From: Oxytricha trifallax | Lineage: Eukaryota > Ciliophora > Spirotrichea > Sporadotrichida > Oxytrichidae | NCBI GenBank assembly: GCA_000711775.1 | Contig: ARYC01001168.1 | Location: 1-64,000, forward strand | Length of the DNA: 64,000 nucleotides | Direction of reading: 5' to 3' | Part shown: piece after piece, positions 11,878 through 23,568 of the stretch | How the letters are laid out: each line of letters begins with the position of its first letter | Position numbering within the stretch: the first letter of the stretch is position 1 | Notes under the pieces: generated by a model | Database searches by the model: none | The model's input: only the letters and a program-made list of their open reading frames with translations | What the model was told of the DNA's origin: nothing | Translations under genes and position numbers: made by a program

Positions 11878-13713
11878 ATCTATCAATTTTATTACTCAAG
11901 TTTAGAGTATTTTAAGTAATTGAAAGACAATTTACTTGATGAAAATGCTGTTCCTCTAACTTTATCTCCAAGAGCAGATTCTAGGTCTGAGTCCTAATAG
12001 CGATAATAAGGTCATTCTGTATTAGTTCAGCTCTATGAAGAGGAATAGCTTAATAAGTAAAAACATGACCTCGCATTTCAAAGAACAATTATGAATAAAA
12101 AATAAGATAAACAAGGTTACAACTAATAGCACTCTGTAGATTCTAGAAGAGCTTATCCAAATAAAGAAAATCATATGAACTTAAAGCCAAATTTTATCAT
12201 GAATAGAAGGTAGCACTTACAAACTAGAGAAAAAACTGTAAATCCAAAACCTAAAATCAAATTGAATTATTCAGAGATAAATGGACAGTAAAGCTCTAAT
12301 GATACCAGCATGATGATGTTTGTTACAGAGAATAATGACCAAAGCTAAGCTAATATCTTGAACAAGAAGCAAACATATGAAGAAAATAAGGTTGAGCAAT
12401 CCTCTTCATTTTTTATTACTGAAAATAATATGGAAGGAGGTTCACTAGCAAATCTTAATTTAGCAAATTAAAAAATGGCATTTACTGAAAACTCTAATTA
12501 AAAAGCGAAATCTGCTGGAAACTACAGCTCATAAAATTAGAGATTAAGATTGACATAGTATAGCTCTGGGTTTCCAAAAATAAATGAAAATTCAAATAAA
12601 AATTATGTAACAAATACAGGTTCACATTAGAGAGATGTTAAATATCAATTTAGTCTTTCAAATATAATAGATACATTAATTTTTAATTTTCTTAATTTTA
12701 TTTTAAAAACTAGAATCCCAGAGTGATATAAAGAAAGCCAGGCAATTAAAGTTCTCAAAATATGTCTTACTACAGTAACATGTTTCCTTCGTATGTGCCA
12801 AAATAAAAGTTTTTCCAAGGAACTGGCGTAATGAGAAGGAATATTTATTAAGGCTAGGAAAATCCAAATTTAAAAGATGTAGACATTTTAAATATGGGTG
12901 TAAGTCCTGATAAATTTTAACATCATGATCCTTAAATAATAGAAAAACTGACTTCTTATAAGTATAATTCATAGAATCTTGTAAGTAACGATAGTTTAGT
13001 AAATATGCCAAAGAATTTAGTTTAAAAATAGGAAATACAATTAAGTTAATCTTAAAATTCCAACATCATAAATTAAAATGCTTATGATTAAAAGATTGAA
13101 AACCTGAACTCAAGTGGAGATTTCAGTAATTTTACTTAAAATGATCACGGCTTGAAAAACTTATAAAACTCAACATAAAATCAAAATACTTAATTACCAA
13201 AAACTTCTTAAGAAAGCAGAAAACCTTAGCTCGGAAACATTAACCAAGACATTAATCAAAGCTATATCTTATCATAAAACCAAACCTATAATTAAAGATC
13301 AAATGGACTTGCAAGTTTGTATAATTTTGAATACAATAATTATCAATAACAAAAACAGTAGAGATTGAGAACTTAACAACGACCTTAAAGATTTGATGTA
13401 AACTCTATAGGAAATTTACTTCAATACTAAAATCAAACTAATAGTAATTTAGACAGAGAAAAGCAAATCGCTCTGAAAAAAATTGAAGCTTAATTAGAGA
13501 AAAATAATAAGCGGTTTAAAATGATCAATAACCTTGCTACTGAATATGTAAACCAAAAGACAAACAATCACGCCTATATAAAGTCAAAGGACACTAAATA
13601 TAAATTTGGAATTAATACAAAGTTTCAAGAATAAAAATGGAATTAGCTTTCAGAAGGGATTAGATCGAATGGAGAAAGGTCTAGTGACAATTTTAGCAAT
13701 TCTAATAATTTAT
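11878..13713 (+). CDS. long Q/N/S-rich protein (unknown)
   Basis: An open frame from YQFYYSSLEYFKQ runs to about 12660, then an AT-rich insert bounded by AAT repeats (about 12660-12711). The frame resumes as SNPRVIQRKPG and runs to the TGA at 13711-13713. The product is polar, Asn/Gln/Ser-rich, with a charged coiled-coil segment near the end (DREKQIALKKIEAQLEKNNKR). Such compositions are common in ciliate cytoskeletal and regulatory proteins, but no domain is recognised. The start is not defined; the preceding blocks at 10845-11860 may supply the N-terminus. Confidence 0.6.
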
Positions 13714-14086
13714 GAATTTTAATTTTATATGTAAATGGTTGCTATTTTATTGGAATTCATTTATTTTCATGGTTTTCTTCAAATCTATTTGAGATAATAT
13801 CAAAGTCCCTTAACAAATTGCTGTTTCTTTTCTATACAATTATTTTACCTTGCTTCTTTGCATCAACCTAGTATTATAATAAATAATATAAATATTTACT
13901 TTTTGTTCAGGTAATGGTCGTTTATCTGGAGAATCAAAGTGATGTTCAAGTAAACTCAAATTACTTAATATATTGTGATCCTATCTTGTATTTTTTATAA
14001 ATCTGGGTTTCCATTATTAGTAAAATTTTATTTTATTGAGGAATTTTATCATAAACTGTTAAGCATGGTTTAGAAAAAAATTGTCA
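13714..14086. other. AT-rich spacer
   Basis: Sits between two convergent gene ends. No open frame in the ciliate code stands out and no repeat or structured element is seen. Confidence 0.6.
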
Positions 14087-14696
14087 TCATTATAAAAATT
14101 GATTTTTGGTAATAAACGAGTTGTAAATTACTTAATAAAAAATTCTTAAATACCTAAGATTAATAGTTCTAACCACCAATAAATTTTAATTATTTATTAA
14201 ATTTTTTTTTAATAATTACAATTTTTACTATATTTTTCTTTTGGATACTATGGATGATTCTCTAACCCTTTCAATCTATTTTCTTAGTTAATTATGTTGA
14301 AGGTCTACTCTACTCTCAACTGCTTGTCCTATAAAATCCATGTATTAAATTAGCATTTCATTGTACTTAGACATCTATATATATATATATACTTACCTTA
14401 TTTTGAGCAAGTTTTTATATGACCGACTCTCTATCAAATTCTCTCATACTCCTTTCTTATAATGGATCTGCGAATTATTATAAAATAGGATTATAGCTAG
14501 ACTCCTTTGCAAATAACTCAGATTTCTTAACAATTTTTGGCTTTGTAATGTTGTATGGATCGAAATCATGATGTCTGTAGTTTTGCATATTTGTCGACCA
14601 TTCTTAAAGTTTAACATCAGGAAATGCTAAATCCTTGAAAGTATCCTAAGATTTGCCAAAACTCTAAGTGCGACCAACTGATTTATGTCTATTCAT
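14087..14696 (-). CDS. small basic protein with a 22-nt intron (unknown)
   Basis: The ATG at 14696 starts MNRHKSVGRTQSFGKS. The first exon ends …IQKLAQNK. A 22-nt intron at 14375-14396, starting GTAAGT and consisting mostly of an AT dinucleotide run up to its AG, must be removed to avoid a frame break. Exon 2 is helical and charged (QLRKQIERVRESS) and the frame closes at the TGA at 14087, although the last 40 residues are AT-biased and may not be genuine. No domain recognised. The intron is at the short end of what ciliates use. Confidence 0.62.
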
Positions 14697-14816
14697 TTTT
14701 ATTAAGGTAAATAATATTTATCTGTTGCAGATTATTTATTAAACTTTATTTTAATTTAATAGCTTTGTGACATTCATAACTAATCAAGTATGATACTTAA
14801 ATAAATTAGAAATTAA

Positions 14817-16964
14817 TCAATCAGAATCACTATAGTCATTAGTAGAGTAAGATTTTTATGACTTTATTTTATTATCATTATTTCCCAGCAAATTTTCCCT
14901 TAACTCATTTTCCTTATTTTGAATGCTCTAGTATAGTATATTGTCTGAGCAATCTTGTAATACTTCATTGCTACTAATTTGATCATTTTTCTTGTGAGAA
15001 TTTAATAGTTAATCTTCCTTATGAAAACTAGATCCTTTGAGATCTGTACCCCATATTAAAATGAAATAACCTATATTCACAGAAAAGTAAGCCAAAAACA
15101 ATGTGATCCATAAGACCCGTGTGTCTTTCCAAACGAATATCAAGACTATTGTTACAAAAGGTATTAGTATAATTTGGTAAGCTATAAAATTAGCCTTTGA
15201 TGCTACTTTATACAAGCCCAGACCTCTGATTATGCCAAGTTATAGTTGTTGGAAGAAATCGAAAAATATTGATACTGTCACAATCTCAAAGGTTTCTAAC
15301 ATAGTCGAGGATATTTCAGGATCACTTGTGAAAAATCTTGTGATTTAATACTTGCTGAAATAAGTCACAAAACAAAACACAATAGAAACTGGGAAACCAA
15401 GTTAGTATACGAAAATGCCATAAGATTTCGCTGCTTCGTAATTCTTTTATCCGATATTTGAACTTATAATTTAACAGACTGAAATCGAAATTCCTGTTGC
15501 AAATTATATAGATGATAGGCAATATTAGAATACTAGAGCAAATGAAGTCTGCTCTACCACACCAAGCTATGCAAAGAAAATGCTTAAATTTAACTTTATA
15601 TAATTTATGCAACTAAGTTTACCTGCTAACAAAGACAAGTATTGAAAAGAATACCATTTCAAACTGTTCATAAGCATGTTGTAAGTTCCTATTCCAATAA
15701 GTTATCTAAATAAAAGCATCTCCCATTTTAGAGGTATTAAGGCTTTCCTAAGTTCTGATTAGGTTGTTAATTATAAAAATCAAATTAATTTAACAATCAC
15801 TGTTTAATTCTAAAATAGAACTATCAATCTTTCATGAATTAGACATATCTTAGTGAGTTAATGTGCCAATTTGGGCTGACGGTGGCAGTAGTGAAAACAA
15901 GAAAGCAAAGAAAAAATTTATTTCGCTCATTACACTGATTTTACCTGTAATTTAAAAGTATAATTTATAGAGTCCTCTTTGGAAAAATAATAGGACCATC
16001 AGAGATCTGCATAAGAGGAGTGGATACAAAAAAATACCTCAAATTGCTGCTGAGAGTTTAATCCCTGCCTTCGCTGTGGAAGCAATAGTCCTTACCTCCA
16101 ATGTCAGGAAAAATGCTTATCGTTAACTTATAGAGTTTTGTCTTTTCATTCTTGGAAACTGAATACCATCCATCCTATTCCCTATTTCCTAGGAAGCTAA
16201 ACTCATATTAGGTAGCTATCAATTTAGAGAGCTAATAGATTAAACCCGTCTACCTGCCCTTACGCGATTAATCTTTTAACCTCTGATTAGGTAATGCTTG
16301 CAAGTAATGACAAAATCATGCTAATAAGATATACGAGGGATGTAGCAATTGAAGCTCCCTTAACACCCATTTTTAAATTTATAACTAGATATGATGCCAA
16401 GAAGTAATGAATTACTGCAGAGATTCCCACAATAAAGGTTTGAAACTTCACTAACTTGAAAGCCTATAAAAGTCTTCTTTAAGTATCAGAGATAAATAGA
16501 AATAGCATTCCTGGTACTAAGTAAGCCAAATAAATCTAAGCTTAGACACTTGAGTCTCTATCTTATTTTAAAAAGATCAAAATATCATCACTAAATACCA
16601 TGAATGGAGTCACAAATAGCCAGCAAATAAGCATTAAAATTCTTGAAGTGTTCAATTAATGACCAACAAAATCATATTACTTCGCTCCAAAAGCTCTACT
16701 TAACAAAGTATCAAGAGCTCCATTGAATCCATGCATCAAAGTTAAAGGCAATAAAAGTAAAATAATGTTTCCAATAGCCACTCCATTGATTTCATTTTTA
16801 GTTCCATACTATCCAATCAAGTGCAAATTTATAATTTCTGGAAGAAATGAAAGCAAAAGTGCGAAAAAAGTTGGTATCGACAGAATTGTGACTTCTTTCA
16901 ATTACTTAAATTTTGACAAGTTTTTGTTCTAATTGTTTGCTGTTTACACTTAATCTTAACTCAT
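14817..16964 (-). CDS. MATE-type transporter, paralog 2, with two IESs
   Basis: Starts MSQDQVQTANN at 16964. The core carries GALDTLLSRAFGAK and QLQLGIIRGLGL, the paired MATE signatures, with about 12 hydrophobic segments and a polar C-terminal tail ending at the TGA at 14817. Two inserts interrupt it. One of 517 bp (15765-16281) is bounded by the 11-bp pointer ACCTAATCAGA (minus-strand reading). A small one (15567-15614) has CTT pointers. Removing both gives …LLASITQSELRK… and …LLAGKLGVVEQ…, collinear with the uninterrupted paralog at 6502. The small insert cannot be a GT-AG intron, because splicing at its GTAAAC would break the frame. Confidence 0.86.
15765..16281. other. 517-bp IES carrying a diverged copy of the GC-rich repeat
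   Basis: Flanked by 11-bp direct repeats (15754-15764 and 16282-16292). Bases about 16010-16265, read on the minus strand, align with the core of the IES at 3957-4616. Shared blocks include TTCCTAGG-AATAGGGA, AACGATAAG-ATTTTTC, CACAGCGAAGG-CAGGGATTA and AGGGCAGGTAG. This copy is more AT-rich and more diverged, as if older. Confidence 0.75.
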
Positions 16965-17126
16965 TTTGTAGTAAATATTAAATTTCAATTTAAAAATCAT
17001 ATTCTTTTGATATGTAGTTCAAATAAAAGCTACAATTACAATAGCTCAAAATATAATCCACAAATAAAATAAAAAAATCATATCTTTTAAACAAATGTTT
17101 TCCTTAGCTCTATAGATTAATCATAA

Positions 17127-18823
17127 TCACTCATTGTACTCTATGTTTATAGTAATCATAAACCAATAATTAAATTAAACTTCAATAAAAAGTATTTGAT
17201 ATCTATTTAAATAAAAATCAAAGAGTATCCACTTAAAATTTAATATTTTAATTTTGTTATAATTATTTTATTTTGCTTTAAATGCATCCTTTTTATAAAA
17301 GCGCTTTCCTTTTAGATCAATACCCCATATTAGTATAAAATAGCAGATATTAACTGTAACAAAAGCAATTATTATAGAAATCCAGAGTATCTTAGTATCT
17401 TTCCAGACGTATTTAATAACTATTGTAACAAAGGGTACTAGTACTATTTCATAAGCAATTAAATTTGCTATAGATGCTATTTTATACAGTCCAAGGCCTC
17501 TAACTATACCGAGTTGTAGTTACTGAAAGAAATCAAAGAATATTGAAATTGTCACAATATGAAATGTTCCCAGCATAGTTTATGATATTTCAGGGTCTCT
17601 GGTAAAGAAGTCTGTTATATGTCTTTTAAAGGCGTATGTAAGAAAGCAAAAGAAAAAGGCAAGTGGGAATCCAATTTAATAGAGGAATATTCCATAATCC
17701 TTTGATTTTCTATAGTCTCTTGCGCCGATGCTTGAACTTATAATCTAGCAGAATGAGCCAGAAACTCCATTCGCTATATAAATTATTGAGGTTGGGGATA
17801 TTTAGCTACTACTCTAATAAAATTTGATAAATAATGTTACTCTTTTAAATTATGACCAAACAGTATTGGAAAACTAAAGTGAATGATGTCTATTCTATTA
17901 ATCCAATTGTAGCAAACTATCATTTTTAAATATAAAATTCTGATAATAAAAACTTTGGATTTACCTGCTAATAACGTCATATACTAGAAAGAATACCATT
18001 TAAGACTGTTCATAAGCATATTGAAAAATCCTAATGAAATAATCTGTCGAAATCTAAGTTAACTTTTGTCAAATGGTTTGATAACCCTCCTAAGTTAAGG
18101 AATACAAAAATTTGCAATTATTTGCAAAACCATACTGATAAAGTACATTATTGATGTTGCTATTGACACCCCCTTAACACCCATGTGTAACTTTGAAACA
18201 AAATATGAAGCCATGAAATAGTGAATCACTGTGGAAACCACTACTATTATTGTTTAGAACTTCACCAGTTTAAAAGCTTGCAAGAGTCTTCTTTAAGTGT
18301 CAGAGAAAAAAAGGAAAAGTATTCCAGGAATCAAATGCGCCAGATAGATTTGAGCTTGTCTACTGGATTATTTATCTTATCCAAGAAAGATCAGTATTCT
18401 ATCGCTATACAAATGCATAGGAGCAACAAAAAGCCAAAATACTATCATTATGATCCTTGATGTGTTAAGTTAATTTAGAAAAAATACATTAAAATTCCAA
18501 ATATAATATAAATAATTTATTTGGAAATGAGCAACTAGATCGAATTATTTCGCTCCAAAAGCTCTACTTAATAAAGTATCGAGTGCCCCGTTTATTCCAT
18601 GCATTAATGTCAGTGCAATCAAGAAAAGTATTATGTTTCCAATAGCCACTCCATTGATCTCATTTTTGTTTCCGTATTAACCAATCAAATGTGAGTTTAT
18701 AATCTCTGGAAGGAAGGTAAAAAAGAGTGATATTATATTGGGCACTGCAAGAGCACTAACTTCCTTTAATTTTTGACTAAAATTCTATTAATCTTGAATT
18801 TAATTAAAGCTTGAATTTAGCAT
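17127..18823 (-). CDS. MATE-type transporter, paralog 3, with three IESs
   Basis: Starts MLNSSFNQIQD at 18823 and is closest to paralog 2, with the same GALDTLLSRAFGAK signature. Inserts lie at 18475-18525 (ATT pointers), at about 17908-17959 (same codon position as the small IES of paralog 2) and at 17787-17845 (8-bp pointer ATAATTTA). Removing them gives AHQLNTSR, LLAGKIGLIEQ and LVIIYIANGVSGSF, each aligning with the other paralogs. The C-terminal tail to the TGA at 17127 becomes AT-rich after about 17270 and may be partly spurious. Predicted plasma-membrane or vacuolar cation antiporter. Confidence 0.85.
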
Positions 18824-18844
18824 ATGATAATAGATTATAGTTTT

Positions 18845-21800
18845 ATTGATTTTCTTTCTTCCTTAAAGCTTGATTCAATCTTAGCAATCTTAGAATACTA
18901 TTAATGATTAATTACCTGATCGTCTTCGCTATCTGATGCCATTAACTTAGCAACCAGAGCCCTGTCAATCTTCTTATCAAACATGTCTAGAGCCTTATTA
19001 TTTAACTTAAATTTTTATTTCTGCTATTTTTAACCATTATTGCTCTTTTTACTATTTTCTTCGACTTCCATCAAGGCATCTCCTCCTTCCATGCCTTCGA
19101 ATGTAAGACTTTGCTTGTTGAACGTTTAATGTGAACTTATTATAATTAAAAAGCTCTTGTATATGTTTATTGAAGTACATTGGAGTTTTTTATATAATAT
19201 ATATTAACTTTCCATGATCACACTGAGAGATGATTGATTACCCTATCCCCCTAATCCTCCAAGCATATGGGTACTCCCATCTCCGATTTAGCGATTTTTC
19301 TCATCTAAAAGTACATCAATTAGCTTCCTGTTGATGTCGATATATCGCTTTGCTTCTTGATACTTGCCTATCTTCCAAAGAATGAGAAAAGTTACAAAAT
19401 TAACTGAAATAATGTAATCACAGTCCCTGTTTCTTTACTCGTTTAACCTATAAGTTAAAAATGACTTAAGCATTTCAAAATAAATTGGAAATAATTTATA
19501 TGAATATCCTTTAACATATCATATAGCAAATCTATAAATTATCAGTTTTTAGTTCTTAGGAGTTATTGCTACTTTTTAATGGGAGCTGCTGTAGCTCTGC
19601 TTAGATACTCTACTATTGTTAAACATTCTTGTATGATTATTAATAGTAAGTTTCTTGCTTTCCTAAGCAATTTAAGTTTCCTTGGTATTTCCCATTAGTT
19701 CCTTCTTTTTCTCTTCATATTCATTGTTAACCTGCTCAATCTTGCTTTTCTTCAATTGCTCCATCTATTCTTATATCAACTTCACTTCTTCCTCTTTTTC
19801 TTTCTTTTTCATTTCACTCTTTTCCTTTTGCTTTTATTAGTCAAGTCTTTTAATCATGAAATCAAATGAGGCTTTAACTTCTGCTATCTTTTCGAATTTT
19901 TCTTGAGTAACTTCCTCTATTATTTTCTCAATCTTTTCCTATTTCTCTCTTTGTAGTTTTTCCATGATTTCCTCGCAGTTTTTCCAGATTTATTGCATAG
20001 ATTCTTAATACTCTTCTTGCTGTTCTTGTAATATTGCTCCATCATCTTCATCTTCCAGGTCATTAAATAAACTGCCAATATATAATCCTATACTCTAAAT
20101 TTATTATGAATGTATTGTCTGATTAAGACCTAACACCATCCTCGAATTAGTCTAAATTCTCAAAGATTTTCTCGAATTAGTTTTAATTATTTGCACCATT
20201 ATTGTATAAGTTCTTATCAATTTCTGGATCTTGAAGTTTCTTAATAAGGTGCAAATCTGTATTAAAACTTATTTCTTCTATGTATTAAGTATTTTCAAAA
20301 TTTGTGGATCCCTTGATCATAGAAATGTCATTCAAACATGATATATACAAATATATTACTTTATTTGACTTTAATTTTGATGATTGAAGTCTCTGTTAAT
20401 TAAGATGTCATCGTCAAAATTAGGCATGTTGAACTTCTTCATATTAGCTCCTTTAACAGTATTGGGTCTTTGGCCGTAATTAGCTTTGACTAATGATCCT
20501 GATAAAGATTAACTTTCATTCTTCGTTTCCTCTTATTCCATGCACATTCGTGAATTGTTAACAGATTTCTTATTTTGCTTCATCTTTCTTTTTCTCTCTT
20601 CCAGTCGCTTTTGAAAGTTCTCCGTTTATTAAGACATTTCTTTTTTTAGCTCTTTTTATGCTTATTCAATTTTTAGCTCTTAGTCATCTAAAAACTGTTA
20701 AATTTTAACCTCTGGGCTGTTCACTCCGCTGCTCCCTCCTTCAGATGCGGGAATCTGTATATCTTCCATGTTTTAAGCCATTTTCTATACTCTCTCCTTC
20801 TTCTTCCTTTCTTATTCAGCTTAGTGAGCTTTTCTAGCTTCGCCTTAATCCATTTAGTTCAATTACTATTGCTTTATTAGCTTTTTCTCTTCCATTTCTT
20901 TTTTGTAGCCGTCTGGATTAGCAGAGGCACATTACATTACTTTTAGAACTTCAGGTTTCAGGAGGAAATTTTAGATTCTATCAGCGTATAGTTAAAATCT
21001 GTCATTGTTCATGCCATTGTAGTACTCAACTGCTTACTAAAATGAAAATGTTTACAAATTTGCTAAAGCAATTACAATATACATAGTGATTTAACACTTA
21101 CAGAATAAAGATAGAGTAAATTATTAATTGAATCGATGCTTGTACAATCATTTTCAAGTTCCATCTCAAGTTCAAGGACTCTTTCTGCAAAATTTGGAGG
21201 TAGTTTTTTATCATTATTTGTGTACTTTAGCCTATCTGGGGAATCCTTCAAACTTTTATTGCGTAAGAACTCTGACCCTTATGTATAATAGTAATTAAAA
21301 TTCAATAGTAATATTTGTATCAGAGTTGTCCATCTGCCCTGTTAAACTTTAGTTATTTTTCTATCCAATATTATTATTTCCATTTGTATTTTTGACGGTT
21401 TAAGATCGATTTATCCTAGCCCCTGTCTAATTAAAATTCCCATCGTTTGAACTATAGTTATTCTATTATTTGAAACTTATTATAATTTTACCTTTGAGTT
21501 TATTGCTATTATTGTCTGTCATTTTAAGACTAAGAAGCTTAAGAAGTTTATCGATTTTTTACAGCTGCAGAGGACTGGGTGAAGTAAATTCACGCTTACT
21601 TAGCCAGATAGGTGACCGTCGTTTATTCATCCGGCTCGTAATCTTCATCATCTTATGTTGGACTTGTACCTGTAGAGGTATTTTGCTTATTACTTAAATA
21701 TAAATTACTTAAATTTTTAATGATAAGCTGCAATTTAATTAATTTTATAGTAAATAAATGAGCTTTAGCAATACTGGAGTTTCCAAATTATGTCTTAGTT

Positions 21801-22593
21801 TCCTCCATTATAATTATAAGAATTTTAAACCTATTTCAATATTATTCTTTCTATAATTTATTAACACCGATAATCACCCAACATTTATTTATAATATTGG
21901 TGCTATTTTATTCTTGTTGATTTCTGGGATATCTCCTTATTCTTACTAAGTTGATTAATAATTTTACCTAGTTATTTTCTAATTAAACTGCATTTATGAA
22001 GTGTATTAGCCATTATTTGATTCACTATTCGTGATCACCATTTTCTACTTCTAATTTTGATTTATACTCTAATGAGTATCGTGTTTTTACCCAATTAGAT
22101 CAGATATCTTCAGAAATTCCTCATTCTAAGTGAACATAGCCTCCTGTTTTTAAGATTTAGGTGAGATTAAGCTCAAATGACTTTGAGTGTTAAGAAGGGA
22201 TTAACGCATGACATTTGATCTGTTAATATCTTCAATGGATTTCTTACGTGCACTAAAGTGATGAGTTACTTCAAACTGTATCGAAGAATTTATTGTCTCA
22301 TCATTGATTGTGTTCATTTTTATAGATTATAGTGTATTTCTACTTTTAGTCAGAGATTTATTAGTAGTATTTTCATGCTTTGATGAGATGACTGGTCTAG
22401 GGGTTTTAGGGGATTTTTAAAAGGTTGATTGGTAAGGTTAAGAAGCCCTTTTTTTGTAGAAAACTTGCTAGGAATCAGCTTGAGATAGTTTCATGGATTG
22501 CTTAACCTGCTTTTAACTACTCATTTCTTTGGGAGGAATTTGCTCTTATGATTGCTTCAGAGCAAGCGATTTTCTTTTGTCGATGTTTAGCAT
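18845..22593 (-). CDS. large TPR-like/coiled-coil protein (unknown)
   Basis: Starts MLNIDKRKSLALKQ at 22593; about 1000 residues after removal of inserts. Order of parts: a Ser/Gln-rich N-terminus; an acidic patch (DDEDYEPDE); a helical block (FAERVLELEMELE…AVEYYNGMNN) split by a GT-AG intron near 21046-21110; a highly charged coiled coil (EERKRKMKQNKK and, later, EKIEKIIEEVTQEK); a TPR-like block (ILWKIGKYQEAKRYIDINRK); and an acidic end (KLMASDSEDD). An IES at 21287-21315 with ATACA pointers was verified, and a 25-nt GT-AG intron lies near 21575-21600. Other junctions around 19520, 20110-20410 and 21700-21900 are less certain, as is the 3' end near 18845-18910. Confidence 0.6.
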
Positions 22594-23032
22594 ATTAAAT
22601 TAAAATAAAATTAAAATACACAATTTGTAACAATATTTACTTTCTAAATTATTATTCATTTTGCAATCTAAAGTAAATTATAGTGAAAGTATGAATAAAC
22701 TCATATAAACACAGATTTAATTATAAAAGATTAATAATTAAAAGCTTTTAGCTGATAAATTTATAACTTTTTTAGGATAAAATTGTTCTTCCTTTTATGT
22801 AAGGAGAATAAAAAGAATTGTAATTCATTCTAACTAACTTAATTGCTTTAATCTAAAAAAGTTTAAAAAAGATTTTACTAGATCATAAATTAACAATTCT
22901 TATAAAAAAATTAGTAAAGCATAAAAATAATTATTTCATATTCTTATTATATTTAATATTATATTAAATTCTTTTACTTTACATATATTTCATCACTCAT
23001 TAATTATAACTAAAATTTAACAAAATTACTAA
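22594..23032. other. AT-rich spacer between a gene start and the inverted METAP2 segment
   Basis: Very AT-rich with no open frame of note and no inverted or tandem repeat. It contains the left flank of the inverted last METAP2 segment. Confidence 0.6.
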
Positions 23033-23405
<373 letters not shown>

Positions 23406-23568
23406 ATAAGTAGCAAGAAGGCTGAAGGAAACACTTCAGGACAAATATGGATGAATATTTATTAATCAAAATAACTAATAGATTTATCTAAGATTTCAAA
23501 CAGAATAATTTATTCAGTCAAGTATTCATTTCAAGCATCGAATAGGTTTTCTTCTTAAGACTTTATTG

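Noticed and set aside
15567-15614. GT-AG intron in MATE paralog 2
   Set aside because: Splicing at the GTAAAC would put the downstream exon out of frame. Removal at the CTT repeats restores GKLGVVEQ, so it is an IES.
19520-19560. Premature TGA making the 18.8-22.6 kb gene a pseudogene
   Set aside because: A short stretch containing the TGA is bounded by AAA repeats; removing it keeps the frame (NQK to GYSYK), so it is more likely a small IES.
21470-21697. Hydrophobic plus-strand ORF
   Set aside because: It is antisense to the coiled-coil gene at 18845-22593, whose minus-strand frame with an intron fits the flanking exons.
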